Shown one piece after another: positions 1 through 9,500 of a stretch of 64,000 nt of DNA (positions within the stretch are counted from its first letter, which is position 1; each line of letters starts with the position of its first letter). The position numbers and the translations under genes are program-made. Below the pieces are notes generated by a model that made no database searches, was not told the origin of the DNA, and saw nothing but the letters and a program-made list of their open reading frames with translations. Source of the DNA: JBJHCA01 sp050485785 (lineage in GTDB: Bacteria > Bacteroidota > Bacteroidia > Chitinophagales > Saprospiraceae); contig JBJHCA010000002.1 of assembly GCA_050485785.1 (NCBI GenBank), positions 16,632 through 80,631 on the forward strand, read 5' to 3'.

Positions 1-2
1 AC

Positions 3-752
3 TTTACCGTCACCAACGCTGCTCAAGGCAGTGCATCTAACCGCATTACGGATGTATGGGTGTATACGCAGTCTGATTTGGTTGGAGGATATGAGTTGCC
101 TGCTCAGTTTCCGATACTTGAAGATGGGGAAACCGTTTTATATCTGGCAGCAGGCATATTACAAAATGGTATGCAATCAACCCGGGCCACTTATCCCTTT
201 TACACCTGGGATACAATGGTGGTTGACCTGCACGCGGGACATGTAATTACACTGGAACCCAAAGCCACTTACCGTCACAACGTTCAGTTCAGGTTTGTTG
301 AAGACTTTGAGGGCAATCACATTTTCAGTGAGGATCTGGATGTCAACCCCGATACCAGGATACTGATCACCACAGATGATGTATATGAAGGCAACAGATC
401 AGGCATGGTACACTTGACGCAGGAAAACGACAATATTTACTTTGAAGCCGGATCGGTCATCAAGTTTAATGATCTGCCCATCAATACCACACCTGTATAT
501 CTGGAGCTGAATTACAAAAACGACGTTGAACTAAGGGTTGGGTTTATCCATTATGAGGACATCATTGTAACCAGAATGTTTAAAGTAACTCTGCTTCCCC
601 GCAGTGAGTGGAACAAGGTTTACATCAGTCTTGAAGATGAGCTGACGGCTTTGGGTCCGGGTCAGGTGCAAATTGCCTTTGCAGCTCTTTTGCCCGACAC
701 GGTATCCGAAGGCAGAATATGGCTGGACAATATTAAGTTGCTTCACTGGTAG
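3..752 (+). CDS. C-terminal part of a surface (lipo)protein of unknown function, 5' end outside the window
   Basis: The reading frame is open from the first full codon at position 3 to a TAG at 750-752, so the true start lies upstream; a GTG at 60 is only an internal codon. About 249 residues are visible. They read as a beta-rich, soluble domain with a conserved-looking opening (ITDVWVY, then YELPA and a YPFY motif). I recall this opening from Bacteroidota lipoproteins of unknown function, but that is memory and not a search. The end of the protein (EGRIWLDNIKLLHW) resembles the last strand of a jelly-roll, carbohydrate-binding-like fold. No catalytic motif is seen. Only 8 bases separate it from the sugar transferase, so the two are probably cotranscribed, which points to a role at the envelope or in polysaccharide export. 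The signal peptide and any lipobox are not visible. Confidence 0.7.
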   Translation, partial: FTVTNAAQGSASNRITDVWVYTQSDLVGGYELPAQFPILEDGETVLYLAAGILQNGMQSTRATYPFYTWDTMVVDLHAGHVITLEPKATYRHNVQFRFVEDFEGNHIFSEDLDVNPDTRILITTDDVYEGNRSGMVHLTQENDNIYFEAGSVIKFNDLPINTTPVYLELNYKNDVELRVGFIHYEDIIVTRMFKVTLLPRSEWNKVYISLEDELTALGPGQVQIAFAALLPDTVSEGRIWLDNIKLLHW

Positions 753-760
753 GAAAGTGT

Positions 761-2176
761 ATGAAGCCGCATAAAAAGAGGGGTTATAACACATTTTTGC
801 TGCTCGATTACATCACGGCAGTAATAGCCTGGGCGGTTTTCTTTTTTTACCGCAAGCTGGTCATAGAACAGGTTGAGTTTGGCACTTTCTTTTTTACGGA
901 CGAGGCATTCATCAAAGGCATCATACTGATCCCGCTGGGCTGGATGCTGCTGCATATCATGGCCGACACTTACGGGGACATTTACAAGACTTCGCGTTTA
1001 TCAACCCTGGTTAAAACACTGCTGGTATCGATTCTGGGCGCTATTGTTTTGTTTTTCGCCTTGATACTGGACGACATTATACTCCACTACACATCCTATT
1101 ATCATTCCTTCGTAGCATTGTTCGGTATTCATTTTCTGCTGTTCAGTACGGTGCGAATGATATTCCTTACCCGGGCCTCACGCAGGCTAAAAAGCGGTAA
1201 GGTGAAGTTTAACACCTTGTTGATTGGAAGCAACCAAAATGCACTTGACCTTTACGAGGACATTACACAGCGGGAAAAGTCATTGGGTTACCATTTCACA
1301 GGTTACATTCAGGTAAACGGCAATTACGGCAATGGAATCACAGGCACTCTGGACAAGCTGGGAGGAGTTGAAGATATTGGAAGTCTTATAGAGGAGTACC
1401 GAATTGAGGAAGTTATTATTGCTATTGAAACCTCAGAACACAATCGTTTACAGGAAATACTGAACATTCTGTACGATTACCCCGTGGTCATCAAGATCAT
1501 CCCCGACATGTACGATATTTTGCTTGGAAGTGTAAAAATGAATCACGTTTACGGTGCGGTTCTGATTGAGGTTTATCAGCAATTGATGCCAACCTGGCAA
1601 CAAATCATCAAGCGCTTTATCGATGTTGCCATTTCCCTGATACTTCTTGTCCTGCTTTCTCCCCTGATGCTGTATATCATGATCCGGGTCAAACTATCAT
1701 CCCGCGGGCCCATATTCTACACGCAGGAAAGAGTCGGCAAAAACGGGACAACCTTCCGCATCATCAAATTCAGATCGATGTACCGGGATGCAGAGACAAA
1801 CGGGCCTCAGTTGTCATCAGACCACGATGACCGCTGTACACCCTGGGGAAAAACCATGCGTAAATGGCGGCTTGACGAGTTGCCGCAATTCTGGAACGTC
1901 ATCCGCGGGGACATGTCCCTGGTAGGTCCCCGGCCCGAGCGCCAGTATTACATAGAAAAAATAGTACAACGTGCACCGCATTACAAGCACTTGTTAAAAA
2001 CCCGGCCCGGCATTACCAGCTGGGGGCAGGTTAAATACGGCTATGCCAGCAATGTGGAGGAAATGCTCCAAAGGCTCAAATTCGACATTCTGTACATTGA
2101 AAATATGAGCCTGGCTTTGGATTTTAAAATCCTGTTTTACACGGCACTGGTCCTGTTGCAAGGGAAGGGAAAATAG
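761..2176 (+). CDS. Exopolysaccharide/O-antigen initiating sugar transferase (polyprenyl glycosylphosphotransferase)
   Basis: The product is a 471-aa inner-membrane enzyme that transfers a sugar-1-phosphate from a nucleotide sugar to undecaprenyl phosphate, the first step of a surface polysaccharide. The N-terminal ~140 residues hold about four hydrophobic segments. A nucleotide-binding-like fold follows (TLLIGSNQNA, near residue 150). A fifth membrane segment (RFIDVAISLILLVLLSP, near 285) leads into the bacterial sugar transferase domain. That domain shows the family signatures IKFRSMYRDAE, KWRLDELPQFWNVIRGDMSL, VGPRPER and TRPGITSWGQVKYGY, including the conserved Asp-Glu pair of the active site. 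Length fits the long WcaJ/WbaP-like class. ATG at 761 follows AGGAAAG and sits 8 bases after the previous stop. The exact sugar cannot be read from sequence. No other glycan genes are in the window, so the rest of the cluster, if any, is upstream. Confidence 0.93.
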   Translation: MKPHKKRGYNTFLLLDYITAVIAWAVFFFYRKLVIEQVEFGTFFFTDEAFIKGIILIPLGWMLLHIMADTYGDIYKTSRLSTLVKTLLVSILGAIVLFFALILDDIILHYTSYYHSFVALFGIHFLLFSTVRMIFLTRASRRLKSGKVKFNTLLIGSNQNALDLYEDITQREKSLGYHFTGYIQVNGNYGNGITGTLDKLGGVEDIGSLIEEYRIEEVIIAIETSEHNRLQEILNILYDYPVVIKIIPDMYDILLGSVKMNHVYGAVLIEVYQQLMPTWQQIIKRFIDVAISLILLVLLSPLMLYIMIRVKLSSRGPIFYTQERVGKNGTTFRIIKFRSMYRDAETNGPQLSSDHDDRCTPWGKTMRKWRLDELPQFWNVIRGDMSLVGPRPERQYYIEKIVQRAPHYKHLLKTRPGITSWGQVKYGYASNVEEMLQRLKFDILYIENMSLALDFKILFYTALVLLQGKGK

Positions 2177-2442
2177 CTTCGCTCACTAAGCCTTCAGAAA
2201 GAGTGTATCTTCTTCACCATTGGATTAATTTCTGCTTTTGAGCGAAGTTGAGACGGATAAGTATTTTTTTTTGTGACTCTTTGTTGGGTGGCTCCACCAC
2301 CGGTATAGTTTCAGCTTTCCGGCCAATTTACATTAACATTACCGATGTGGCAGCACTTGCCTTTAACTTGATCTATATCATATATTCAGCTCGCCGTGGT
2401 CATGGCAAAATGAATTGACAGTCACTAACTTGGGGAGAAAAA

Positions 2443-2937
2443 ATGGATGCTACTCATTTACATCTGGTGATTACACATTTGCCGGTATATGGTACCATTT
2501 TCGGTATACTGGTGCTGGCCTATGCATTATGGACAAAAAGCAGGCATACTGCTTTGGCATCGTACTTCATTTTTCTGGCTTCGTGTGCAGGTGCGTTTGC
2601 AGCGTATTATACCGGTGAAGGTGCTGAACACAGGGTTGAGAAAATAGCCGGGATTTCGAAAGATGCCATTGAACGTCATGAGCATTTTGCCATCTACCCT
2701 TTAATCTCTTTTATTGTTTTGGCTGTATTGTCATTGACCGGAATCATACTTTTACGTAGGCAAACATCCAAACCGGGGTTGTTTAACTATGTAATTGTAT
2801 TGGCTGCTCTGATCAGTTTTGGTCTTGTATCACGCACTGCGGCACTGGGTGGAGAGATCCGTCATACGGAAATTAAAGAACAGCCGATACAGCCTTCTAC
2901 TCCGGCTAAAAAAACTAGAAAATCCGACGACGACTAA
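2443..2937 (+). CDS. Small four-helix membrane protein, DUF2231-like
   Basis: This is a 164-aa integral membrane protein with four hydrophobic helices (about residues 12-30, 37-57, 84-104 and 116-134) and a short charged tail rich in Lys and Asp. Histidines lie at conserved-looking places: HLHLVITHLP at the start, ERHEHFAIYP before helix 3 and GGEIRHTEI after helix 4. Helix edges with paired His residues and a GGxxRHxE motif recall the DUF2231 family of predicted membrane proteins, some of which may bind haem or metal; that link is from memory and the function is unknown. The start follows a GGGGAGAAAAA stretch that could serve as a ribosome-binding site. It stands 266 bp after the sugar transferase and ends 27 bp from the convergent carboxypeptidase gene, with no obvious terminator between them. 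Confidence 0.75.
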   Translation: MDATHLHLVITHLPVYGTIFGILVLAYALWTKSRHTALASYFIFLASCAGAFAAYYTGEGAEHRVEKIAGISKDAIERHEHFAIYPLISFIVLAVLSLTGIILLRRQTSKPGLFNYVIVLAALISFGLVSRTAALGGEIRHTEIKEQPIQPSTPAKKTRKSDDD

Positions 2938-2964
2938 ACCATGGATTGAACACAGGTGTACCGA

Positions 2965-4719
2965 TCAGGGCATAACCCTTAGTTCGTGCAATCCCCCTTT
3001 CTGAGAATTGACGCTGATTCTGGCATTCTGCAGGTTGCCACGAACAATCCAACGCACCGATACAGTGCCCATACCGGGTATATTGGGCACCAGTAAATGC
3101 TCAGGTTCAAACACTTGTTCAGTGCCCAGCCCAAAGTCCTTATTCTCCAGTATCATTCCACTCACCACCTGTACTCCTTCGAGACTTATCAAGTTGGGCG
3201 GATTGATCCTGTTTTTAACATCGTGGCTGGAGTGAGTAGGTATCATGCGTGTATTGGCTACGGTAACAGTTATCTGATACAGGCCATCGGGTAAACTATT
3301 CACTTCAGGCTGCCTGATTTCCAGTTTCGGGGTATGAAAGGCATGGAACAAGGTAAAGGCCATATTGCGATGTGCTTCTTCCTCCAGAAGAAAGCCTGGC
3401 GTATTGCGGAAATAGTTCTTCTTGGGTCCACCAATCTCAATGGGGCCAAACTGAGGGTGGTCAAATGGTTCCCAGGGCACGTAGGCATCGCCAAACAACA
3501 AGAGTTTATCGAACTCATAAAATTGCTCGTCCATCCAGGGGCTTGTGCGCTCAGTATTGTGAAACAGAAGGTATGAGGTCATTAACTCATTGACAAAAGT
3601 GAACACCCCACGTGCGCCGTGAAAAAAATCGACATCGCCGCCAAACACGGTATACAGGTCCTTATAGGCAGTAAGATATCTGTATCCGGGAATCAGTTTT
3701 TCTCCGGTTTGTCCAATTAAATCATATACGGCGATATCGTTGCGATCGTAGCTTGACAAGTCTTCTTCTGCTCCCGGGCCACGAAGAAACATACCTCCGT
3801 AATTATGGTAGCTTTGGGCCCCGGCTATATTAGGCCGTTTCATGACAAAATCGGCTACGGCCTGGTTTTCGGGTGTGCTTAATGGATACTTATACGCCCC
3901 GCGCTGTACATAATCCGGTTGCCAGCCCCAGGCCCAATCGCGATTGGGATCGTAATAACCCACGCCGTCTTCATTAACACGGCCATCGCCATCGCGGTCA
4001 ATGCCTTCAAATCCCAGCATTTCATACTGCCCGGGTTCCCCGGGTTTTGCCGGGATCATGCGGTTGGGGTGATTAGGATCAATAATCCACCTCCCATCGG
4101 GGTTTTTACGGCGCATCATGGTAATGTGTCCATCGCCGTTCAGATCATCAAATCCGTCTTCGTTCACTTCCCAGTCACCGTCTGTATCAACTGGAATAAG
4201 GCCGGTTCGCGGTGTACTCATGTTGGTAGGTTCCTTGAAAAAAAACTCGCGCCCATCGGGATTAATAGTGGGCAGGATATAGAAAGTTTTCTCCTTCAGC
4301 ATTTCCGTGATGTAATCAACCTTGCCAAAGTTCTCGGCCAGGTACCATGCAGTGTACATGCTTATCTCGGTTCCCTGCAATTCATTGGCATGCAGGTTGG
4401 CCTGGATGTAGAATGCCGGCTTGTGCAGATGGTCCCCTGTTGAAAAATCTGTCAGTGTCAGTGCCGGAATATCATTGCCGAGATATGACTGACCTATAAT
4501 TTCAAATCTGACCAATTCAGGATGAGCGGATGCCATACGGCTGCAGTAATCCAGAATTTCTCCGAGGTCGTAATACCTGTTCCAGCTCATGACCACTTTA
4601 GGGTTGTGCGGAGTTCCCACTGCACGGCGGGCTGTATGTTCAAGCTGAGCCAGGGCAGGTTTGATATCTGAAACAAGGGCAATCAGAATGAGGAATACTG
4701 ATGTGAATACCATTCGCAT
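2965..4719 (-). CDS. Secreted M14 zinc carboxypeptidase, complete active site
   Basis: The product is a 584-aa exported metallocarboxypeptidase. Residues 1-25 form a signal peptide ending ALA-Q. The M14 domain spans about residues 45-400. Zinc ligands are visible as HANE (His110, Glu113) and SYHN (His305). The substrate-carboxylate pair Asn259-Arg260 lies in DPNRDW. The general-base Glu378 is in TFVNELM. Inserted between the ligands are Asp-rich loops (DTDGDWEVNEDG, DLNGDGH, DRDGDGRVNEDG) that look like calcium-binding loops and are typical of the long Bacteroidota members. The C-terminal ~170 residues are beta-rich and lack a T9SS sorting domain, so it probably stays in the periplasm or leaves by another route. 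It lies 6 bp downstream of a paralogue that has lost its active site, and the two form an operon. Substrate is unknown; peptide C-termini or peptidoglycan peptides are options. Confidence 0.9.
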   Translation of the reverse strand: MRMVFTSVFLILIALVSDIKPALAQLEHTARRAVGTPHNPKVVMSWNRYYDLGEILDYCSRMASAHPELVRFEIIGQSYLGNDIPALTLTDFSTGDHLHKPAFYIQANLHANELQGTEISMYTAWYLAENFGKVDYITEMLKEKTFYILPTINPDGREFFFKEPTNMSTPRTGLIPVDTDGDWEVNEDGFDDLNGDGHITMMRRKNPDGRWIIDPNHPNRMIPAKPGEPGQYEMLGFEGIDRDGDGRVNEDGVGYYDPNRDWAWGWQPDYVQRGAYKYPLSTPENQAVADFVMKRPNIAGAQSYHNYGGMFLRGPGAEEDLSSYDRNDIAVYDLIGQTGEKLIPGYRYLTAYKDLYTVFGGDVDFFHGARGVFTFVNELMTSYLLFHNTERTSPWMDEQFYEFDKLLLFGDAYVPWEPFDHPQFGPIEIGGPKKNYFRNTPGFLLEEEAHRNMAFTLFHAFHTPKLEIRQPEVNSLPDGLYQITVTVANTRMIPTHSSHDVKNRINPPNLISLEGVQVVSGMILENKDFGLGTEQVFEPEHLLVPNIPGMGTVSVRWIVRGNLQNARISVNSQKGGLHELRVMP

Positions 4720-4725
4720 AGCCGA

Positions 4726-6387
4726 TCAATTTAAGTGGAGGGTAACAGAAGAAATTCCAATCATTGGGCTGGCAGCTTCCAGAATAATCTGGCCCTGCCC
4801 GCGTACCAGCCAGCTAAAGTCAATGGCTTCACCGGGCTGCAATGCACCGTGAAATGTGCGGTCAATTCCCAGCAACATCTCCTGCCCTTCTGCCAGCAAT
4901 ACTCTGTTCCGGATTTGCCTTACCCACCGCGTCCGGTCACCGAGCTGGGTATGCGTTGGCAGATACCCGGTATTCACTACCCTGCCGGTTATCCGATACA
5001 CCTGATTTTCCAGTTTTTCCGTCCTGACGGCCTGAAACTCCAGTTTGGGCCAATAGGAAGACAAGTTTACGAGGAAGGCCAGATGTTCCTGTACGGGCAA
5101 TTCAAGGTATTCTGCCGGTGGGTTATACCGCACCCAGGGTTTGAACCCTCCAACTTCAGCCCTCATACCGGGAAAGTCGGGATGTTCTATGGGAGTCCAG
5201 TCAACAAAATAATCGTGGATCCCTACACTTTCAGCCCAGGCGATATACCTGTGGTCATAATTATCCTCACTTTCCCGGCTTTTTCTGTTTCCGGTTTTTT
5301 CGGTCTGCTCAGCAGTGGTATCCTGTATTGTGGTAGTTTCAGGTGCAACCCAGCCGGGTGTGGCGAAGCTGAAACGCCCATAGTGAAAATAGGCCCAATT
5401 GGTGAATGATCCGCCTGTAGGGGGCATTTGCGGTGCATTCTTCATAGATGTAACCGCCCCATACAGGCTGCTCATGATGTCTGCAACTCCAGCATCCTTT
5501 TCCAGTGGCCCGGATATAATTCGCTGTCTGACTTTGGCCGCGTCAAACTTTACCGGATGATTCAGGGTATTCTCCATGCCCAGGGTAAATACGGCATAGA
5601 TATTCCATTTGTCGAAGAGGAAATCGGCCAGAGCTCTGGATTCGGGCTCAGACATGGCAAAATGCCCTGTTCCCGGTGCGAAGGCCTCATAACCAAAGGC
5701 AAAGTTTCTATTGATCTCTACGCCACCGGGGCCATCTTCATTAAATTGTCCATCTTTATCATTATCGATGCCTTCGGATATCAGGCGATATATTTCCGTA
5801 CCCGGTTTTCTTTGACTGAGGGGAACCATAAGCCTGGGGTCTTTTTCATCTACAGTCATATTTCCGGTGGGGTCAGCAACTCTCACCAAAGTAATCAAAC
5901 CGTCGTCATTCAGGTCTTCAAAAGGATCTTCACTTACACGGCCATCGCGGTCGATATCCATTTCGCGGGCATTACCTCTGCGTTCAAATGCCGGTGAGCC
6001 ATGAATCTGCCGGTAAGCATCGGGATTAACCAGCGGGATAATGTAAAATGCCATATTGTGGAGCAATGCCTTTACCGAGTCAGGGCCATTGAGCAACTGA
6101 TCAGCCATCATCAGAGCCATGGCGGTACCGGCAGGATGGGTACCATCAAGGCCTGCCACCATTGCTATGCCCGGGATAAACTCATCGCTTTGATTACCGA
6201 GTGTGAGCAACCACAATGGCTCATTGCCATAGCTATGGCCTATAGTTTCCAGTGAGACCTGCTGAGGATGGCTATTGGCAAGTTCCTGAAGTTGAAGGCC
6301 GATTTGCTCAGGGGTGAGATAAACATGCTGTGCATGCGATAACCACGAGCCGAGTAAAAAGCCCAGGAGGGGAAAGAGTTTATTCAT
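4726..6387 (-). CDS. Degenerate M14 carboxypeptidase paralogue, predicted catalytically inactive
   Basis: The product is a 553-aa secreted protein with a signal peptide (about residues 1-19, ending SHA-Q) and the same fold order as its downstream neighbour, including Asp-rich loops (DIDRDGRVSED, DLNDDG, DNDKDGQFNEDG) and the NRN motif of the substrate pocket. The metal site is broken. The HxxE motif reads HPAG (His84 kept, Glu replaced by Gly87). The third ligand His aligns with Gly270 in FTLGMEN. The catalytic Glu aligns with a Pro in SFATPGW. The frame is intact over its full length, so it is not a simple pseudogene; selection seems to keep the fold. A role as binding partner, substrate-recognition subunit or regulator of the active enzyme is inference. 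It is first in the two-gene transcript. Confidence 0.85.
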   Translation of the reverse strand: MNKLFPLLGFLLGSWLSHAQHVYLTPEQIGLQLQELANSHPQQVSLETIGHSYGNEPLWLLTLGNQSDEFIPGIAMVAGLDGTHPAGTAMALMMADQLLNGPDSVKALLHNMAFYIIPLVNPDAYRQIHGSPAFERRGNAREMDIDRDGRVSEDPFEDLNDDGLITLVRVADPTGNMTVDEKDPRLMVPLSQRKPGTEIYRLISEGIDNDKDGQFNEDGPGGVEINRNFAFGYEAFAPGTGHFAMSEPESRALADFLFDKWNIYAVFTLGMENTLNHPVKFDAAKVRQRIISGPLEKDAGVADIMSSLYGAVTSMKNAPQMPPTGGSFTNWAYFHYGRFSFATPGWVAPETTTIQDTTAEQTEKTGNRKSRESEDNYDHRYIAWAESVGIHDYFVDWTPIEHPDFPGMRAEVGGFKPWVRYNPPAEYLELPVQEHLAFLVNLSSYWPKLEFQAVRTEKLENQVYRITGRVVNTGYLPTHTQLGDRTRWVRQIRNRVLLAEGQEMLLGIDRTFHGALQPGEAIDFSWLVRGQGQIILEAASPMIGISSVTLHLN

Positions 6388-6406
6388 AAAATCAGGTTGT
6401 AACCGC

Positions 6407-6414
6407 CAAAGCTA
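6407..6414 (-). promoter_or_regulatory. Possible -7 box for the M14 pair
   Basis: The minus strand reads TAGCTTTG here, matching the Bacteroidota -7 consensus TAnnTTTG, about 20 bases before the ATG at 6387. No clear -33 TTTG was found at the expected distance, so this is weak. Confidence 0.35.
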
Positions 6415-6456
6415 GCAAAACTTTGAAATTTAGCGATCATGGATGATCGGGTTACT

Positions 6457-6473
6457 GTAGCACGGAGTGCTAC
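6457..6473. other. Short perfect inverted repeat between the giant gene A terminator and the M14 promoter
   Basis: Seven-base arms GTAGCAC and GTGCTAC flank a 3-base loop. There is no T-tract. It lies upstream of the M14 pair, so it could be an operator or the end of a decayed terminator; nothing more can be said. Confidence 0.3.
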
Positions 6474-6490
6474 CCACAAAAAGATATCCC

Positions 6491-6531
6491 AAATAAAAAC
6501 GGGTACCGACTTTAAAAAGCCAATACCCGTT
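6491..6531 (-). terminator. Intrinsic terminator of giant gene A
   Basis: On the minus strand an 8-bp stem (AACGGGTA at 6498-6505 against TACCCGTT at 6524-6531) is followed by TTTTATTT. It lies 52 bp past the stop of giant gene A. Stem and loop resemble the terminator after giant gene B. Confidence 0.75.
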
Positions 6532-6582
6532 ATGATTACTGATCACATTTTGTTGTGCGGGACAAGTCACCCGGCGAACCGG

Positions 6583-9500
6583 TTACTGTATCCTGACCAG
6601 TGTAGTTCTGAATACTGCCTCTCCAGAGCGGATTTCCAGGAAGTATGAACCTGCGGGCAGAGAGGAAAGCTCAAGTCTGTAAGTACCTGCGGCCGCCTGT
6701 TGATCATCGAGCTGGGTCAAGGACAATGTTCGTCCCATAAGGTCGATTACGCGAAATTCGGCATCCGAACCGGGAAGCTGATTCCATGTGATGTCGACAA
6801 ACTGCTCAAACGGGTTGGGATAAACCACCACGTCGGTGAGCGTGATATCGCGGATGTTAACACAGAGTTCAACTACGATTTCGCCCTGCGCTTCAGCAGA
6901 ACAGCCATTGGCATCGGTATACGTGTAGATGATGGTGTAAGTGCCGGGATCCAGATCAGTGGGGTCGAAGGTATTATCCGTAACGCCCGGACCTGACCAT
7001 TCGCCACCTTCAGGAGAGCCGCCGGTAAGTGTAACAGGGCCATTTTCAATACAAACGGTATCCACCGCCAATGTGAGGCTAACTTCAGGAAGCGGATTCA
7101 CCGTAATGGTAATTTCAGCCTCAGAAGAGCATCCGTTTGAAGTACCTACCACGGTAAAGGTTGTGGTTTCGGTGATAACAAAGGGTTCACCATCTGTAAC
7201 GCCGTGCGACCACTCATAAGAATCGGCACCGCTTCCGGTAAGGGTAACCATATTGCCAGAGCAAACCTCAGTGGCAGACGCACCTGCAGTTACATCGGGA
7301 TATTCATTGACTGTAATGGTAATTTGCTGTTCAGCAGTACAGCCGTCGGCATTGGTAGCTGTAACGGTGTAAGTAGCGGTTTCGTCGGGAGCAAATGTTA
7401 CCCCGTTTTCCACGTCATGCGACCATGAGAAGACCAGGTCAGTGCCTGTTGCCGTGAGTGTAACACTGTCACCTATACAAAGGCTTGTATTGGTGGCAGA
7501 TACTTCAAACTCAGGCAGGGCCGAAACGGATATATCCACCGTATCGCTGGCCATACAGCCGAAGGCACTGGTGACAGCCAGGGCATATGTACCCGTTTCT
7601 TCCACAAGGATGGACTGATCCAGTGAAAAGTCGATCCCGGAGGCTGTAGTGATGGTCCATAGGTAGTCATCATAACCTTCGGGGCCTTCGAGGATCAGAG
7701 AGTCGCTTTCACAGATAGTCATATCGCTGCCCAGGTCGACATCGGGTGCCGGTTCCACTACTGCGGTAACGGGTACTCTGTCTCCGGTACAACCGGCAGA
7801 AATCAACCAATTGTAGTAGTAATAATAGTAACCCGGGCTAAATGTATTGCCTGTTATGGCCATTAAACCGGGAATTTCATAAGGATACACTGCCCCGCTG
7901 CTGTTTCGGATCAGCCCTGTAGTGGAGGTTGATGTGTTACCACCAATCCAGTATTCGCCGGGTTCAAGAGTCAGGTTAACATTAACCACAACCGGGGAGT
8001 TTCCATCACCGGTAACCGAATAGACCTGGTTAAAAATAGTTACATCATTATCATCAGTACGCACTTCAAGATCAATGAGTCCTGTACCGGATGGAAACAT
8101 AGTAACCTGTTCAATAGTCATGGTTTGATAAACCTCGAAAATCATGGACTGTGCAGACAGGCTGGTAAAGCTGGATGCAGCACCAATAGTTGGGTCAAGA
8201 GGACCTACATTAAATGATCCCGCCCCGGAAGAAGCTTCAACATAGTATGTAGTAGTACTAGTCAATTCCGGCGTTACCAGGGTATCACTCTGGCTAATCA
8301 GATTGCCTCCCTCCGGAGCATCATACCAGTTAAAATTGGCTTCAGCATCGCTGGAAAAGGCAAACAGCATGGTAGATTCACCTGAACAGATTGTATCTCC
8401 CAATACTGAAATGTCCGGAGGTACGCAGTCTGTCGTAAACTCTACAGGGCCTACCCAAACGGAAGTTCCATCAGCAACACAATCAGCTCTGATATACACA
8501 TCATAGGATGTATTTTCATCGAGGCCGGTAATGGAATAGGGATTGGTAACACCACTTACTGTTGGAATGCCTGTAGGCGTAAAACCTGCAGTGTCGTATT
8601 CAATATCCCATAGCGTAGCTGTGCCTTGTTCGGTCCAGGAAACTACGGCAGAAAATGGTGTAATGCTGTCCACTTCAATATTGGCTACCTGGGGACAAAC
8701 AGCCTGAGTGGTAAAAGTAACCGGATCAACCCAGTAAGGTTCTGTCCATGGGGATGTACCCAATGCACCACAATCGGCTCTTACATAAACATCGTAGGAT
8801 GTCAGCTCATCAAGGCCAGAGATCATATATGGGTTGGTGACACCGGTGACCGTAGGAATTCCAGTTGGTTCAAACCCGGTGGGGCCATACTCAATATCCC
8901 AGGAGGTTGCACTTCCGTTTTCCGTCCAGGCCACCAGGGCAGTAGTGGATGTTATATCAGAAACAACAATATCAGAAACTTGCGGACAAAGTGAGAGTTC
9001 CCGAACATAAACATCATCAATAGCCCAACCATTAAGACTTGAGCTGGATTCGCCGAATACTCTGAATCTGATCTGGAACATTTGGCCGGACATACCGGTC
9101 AATACCTCATCAGTTTTATTGAATTCTGTATCGACATTACCATAATCCTGATAATTGATTGAATCGATGGTAATCCAGTTATCGGCTGAAAGCGTCTTGT
9201 ATTCGACAACCATAAAGTTCGGTGAGCCTGCAGTACTAAATCCATTAAGGAAAAGCACATAATCAAGCAGGATGTCATTGGTTGCCTCTGTTGCATCAAA
9301 AATTGGGCTTAACATTGAAAAAGAATAATTGGAAACAGAAGGCGACCAGTTAAAGAATGCATGCGGCACACCGGTTTGAGATGACGGAGGAGGCCATGAA
9401 TTGCCAAATTGCCAGTTGCTTTGACCGTCAGGGAAGGTCCAGCAGGGCACAGACACTCCGTCGAAACCTTCAAAGAATGGAAGGACATAAGCTTCACATG

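Noticed and set aside
3919..6255. Several plus-strand open frames of 80-190 codons opposite the M14 genes
   Set aside because: They are antisense to clear M14 domains and show no protein family features.
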